Assembly: GCA_021841935.1 (NCBI GenBank)
Contig: JAKCDL010000003.1
Coordinates: 1-64,000, forward strand
Source of the DNA: Actinomycetes bacterium
Lineage (GTDB): Bacteria; Actinomycetota; Acidimicrobiia; Acidimicrobiales; Acidimicrobiaceae
Length of the DNA: 64,000 nt
Direction of reading: 5' to 3'
The translations under genes and the position numbers were made by a program. Positions 63,349 to 64,000 of the stretch are shown here, one piece after another (the first letter of the stretch is position 1; the number at the start of each line of letters is the position of its first letter). The notes below the pieces were generated by a model. That model did no database searches. It saw only the letters and a program-made list of their open reading frames with translations, and was not told where the DNA came from.

Positions 63349-64000
63349 CTAACCAAGAATTCGTAGAGAATTCAAAAGCATCAATCCTGCGAACGCACCT
63401 AGAGACATGAAGGGTCCAAATGGAATTTTTGTCTTTCTACCTGCCCTCTTACGCATCAGTAGAGTAATTCCATAGGCGGCAGCCGATGCGAAAGCGATGT
63501 AAAAGAAGTCAATTACTAGACGCGCGCCAAAGATACCTAGAGAAAACCCAATTACAAACGAGAGACGAACATCGCCAAATCCTAACGAGCCTCTCGATGC
63601 AAAAAAAATCAGAATAAAAACTAAGAACGAGATCGCCCCCAGAAATAGAGCGCGTTCTAGAACTCCAATATCGCCCTTTGCTACGGCGTAGACAGCGCTT
63701 AGCACCACGACAATTACCGTTCCTACGTAAATTAATTTACGCGGAATAGTCCTTGTATTTATATCGATGGCGCTCGACGCCAACAAAAGAGAGGAGAAAA
63801 AAGCCTCTATCAGAGTCAAAAACGTAAGCCCCAACCTTACAAGCAGGAGAGTCCAAACAAGAAGGTTTAGAAGTTCAACAAATACGTACGAAGCACCAAA
63901 ACTTCTTGAACAACTTCTACATTTTCCGCGCAAAATCAGATATGAGATAATTGGGATATTATCCCACGGCTTCAACTGATACCCACAACTGCTACACCTA
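63349..64000 (-). CDS. pilD: Prepilin peptidase (A24), N-terminus cut by the window edge
   Basis: Cleaves and methylates type IV prepilins. The frame is open to the right edge. The cytoplasmic zinc-type cysteines are present as CSSC near the edge and CRSC (KCRSCSRSFGASYVFVELL), flanking LKPWDNIPIISYLILRG. The catalytic aspartates are seen in SSAIDINTRTIPRKLIY and FGDVRLSFVIG. Six or more membrane segments follow. Only the first helix and start codon lie outside the window. It is the upstream neighbour of the pilus operon, separated by 271 bases. Confidence 0.92.
   Translation of the reverse strand, partial: RCSSCGYQLKPWDNIPIISYLILRGKCRSCSRSFGASYVFVELLNLLVWTLLLVRLGLTFLTLIEAFFSSLLLASSAIDINTRTIPRKLIYVGTVIVVVLSAVYAVAKGDIGVLERALFLGAISFLVFILIFFASRGSLGFGDVRLSFVIGFSLGIFGARLVIDFFYIAFASAAAYGITLLMRKRAGRKTKIPFGPFMSLGAFAGLMLLNSLRILG

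Overview
The window looks like chromosomal DNA of a moderate-GC actinobacterium, most likely of the class Acidimicrobiia (Acidithrix/Ferrimicrobium type). The pointers are an actinobacterial integration host factor gene next to gmk, a PriA without ATPase motifs, an RskA-type anti-sigma factor, a secreted protein with 42-residue YWLVAADGG-type repeats, and the gene order aroC-aroB-pepQ-efp-nusB / pyrR-pyrB-pyrC-carAB-pyrD-pyrF-mihF-gmk-rpoZ-coaBC-metK-priA. The taxon is an inference from gene content; there is no rRNA gene here to test it. I saw no tRNA, rRNA, CRISPR array or intact insertion sequence.

Layout. (1) 1-846: left edge with the start of a Phd/YefM-type antitoxin behind a perfect palindrome, then degenerate-looking sequence. 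(2) 847-13392: a galactoside utilisation island. A leftward operon encodes a solute-binding lipoprotein, two ABC permeases, a GH42 beta-galactosidase, a DeoR regulator, a 52-residue ORF, galT and galK. A divergent rightward operon encodes a GH36 alpha-galactosidase, galM and galE. Together they import alpha- and beta-galactosides, release galactose and run the whole Leloir pathway; only the transporter ATPase is missing. (3) 13740-20347: stand-alone metabolic genes (aldehyde dehydrogenase, peroxiredoxin, HAD hydrolase, TetR with a divergent SDR gene behind two operator-like palindromes, aldo/keto reductase). (4) 20731-24145: def, fmt, ribE, ribBA. (5) 24354-28731: an SCO6745-like protein, a SigK/RskA-like sigma/anti-sigma pair and the repeat-bearing secreted protein.

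(6) 28784-45624: a long leftward housekeeping run. It starts with pyrR and the pyrimidine genes, continues through an LRV-repeat protein with four N-terminal cysteines, then mihF, gmk, rpoZ, coaBC, metK and priA. (7) 45758-47296: an LCP-family cell-wall transferase. (8) 47777-53962: aa3-type cytochrome oxidase genes (ctaC, ctaD, ctaE, a 40-residue membrane peptide, a second CuA-like cupredoxin) plus tlpA and ctaB. (9) 54176-56352: pepQ-efp-nusB. (10) 56463-59527: an unknown membrane-anchored protein, aroB and aroC. (11) 59628-64000: type IV pilus genes (PilP-position protein, pilO, a pilM-pilN fusion, a BldC-like HTH gene, and a prepilin peptidase cut by the right edge).

The least ordinary items are the LRV protein with a possible Fe-S site, the degenerate CuA-like cupredoxin and tiny membrane peptide in the oxidase operon, the PilM-PilN fusion, the tandem TetR operators, the leader upstream of 24354 with mutually exclusive pairings, and the antitoxin operator at the left edge. 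Most of the window is ordinary core genome, and I do not see one clearly new multi-gene system.
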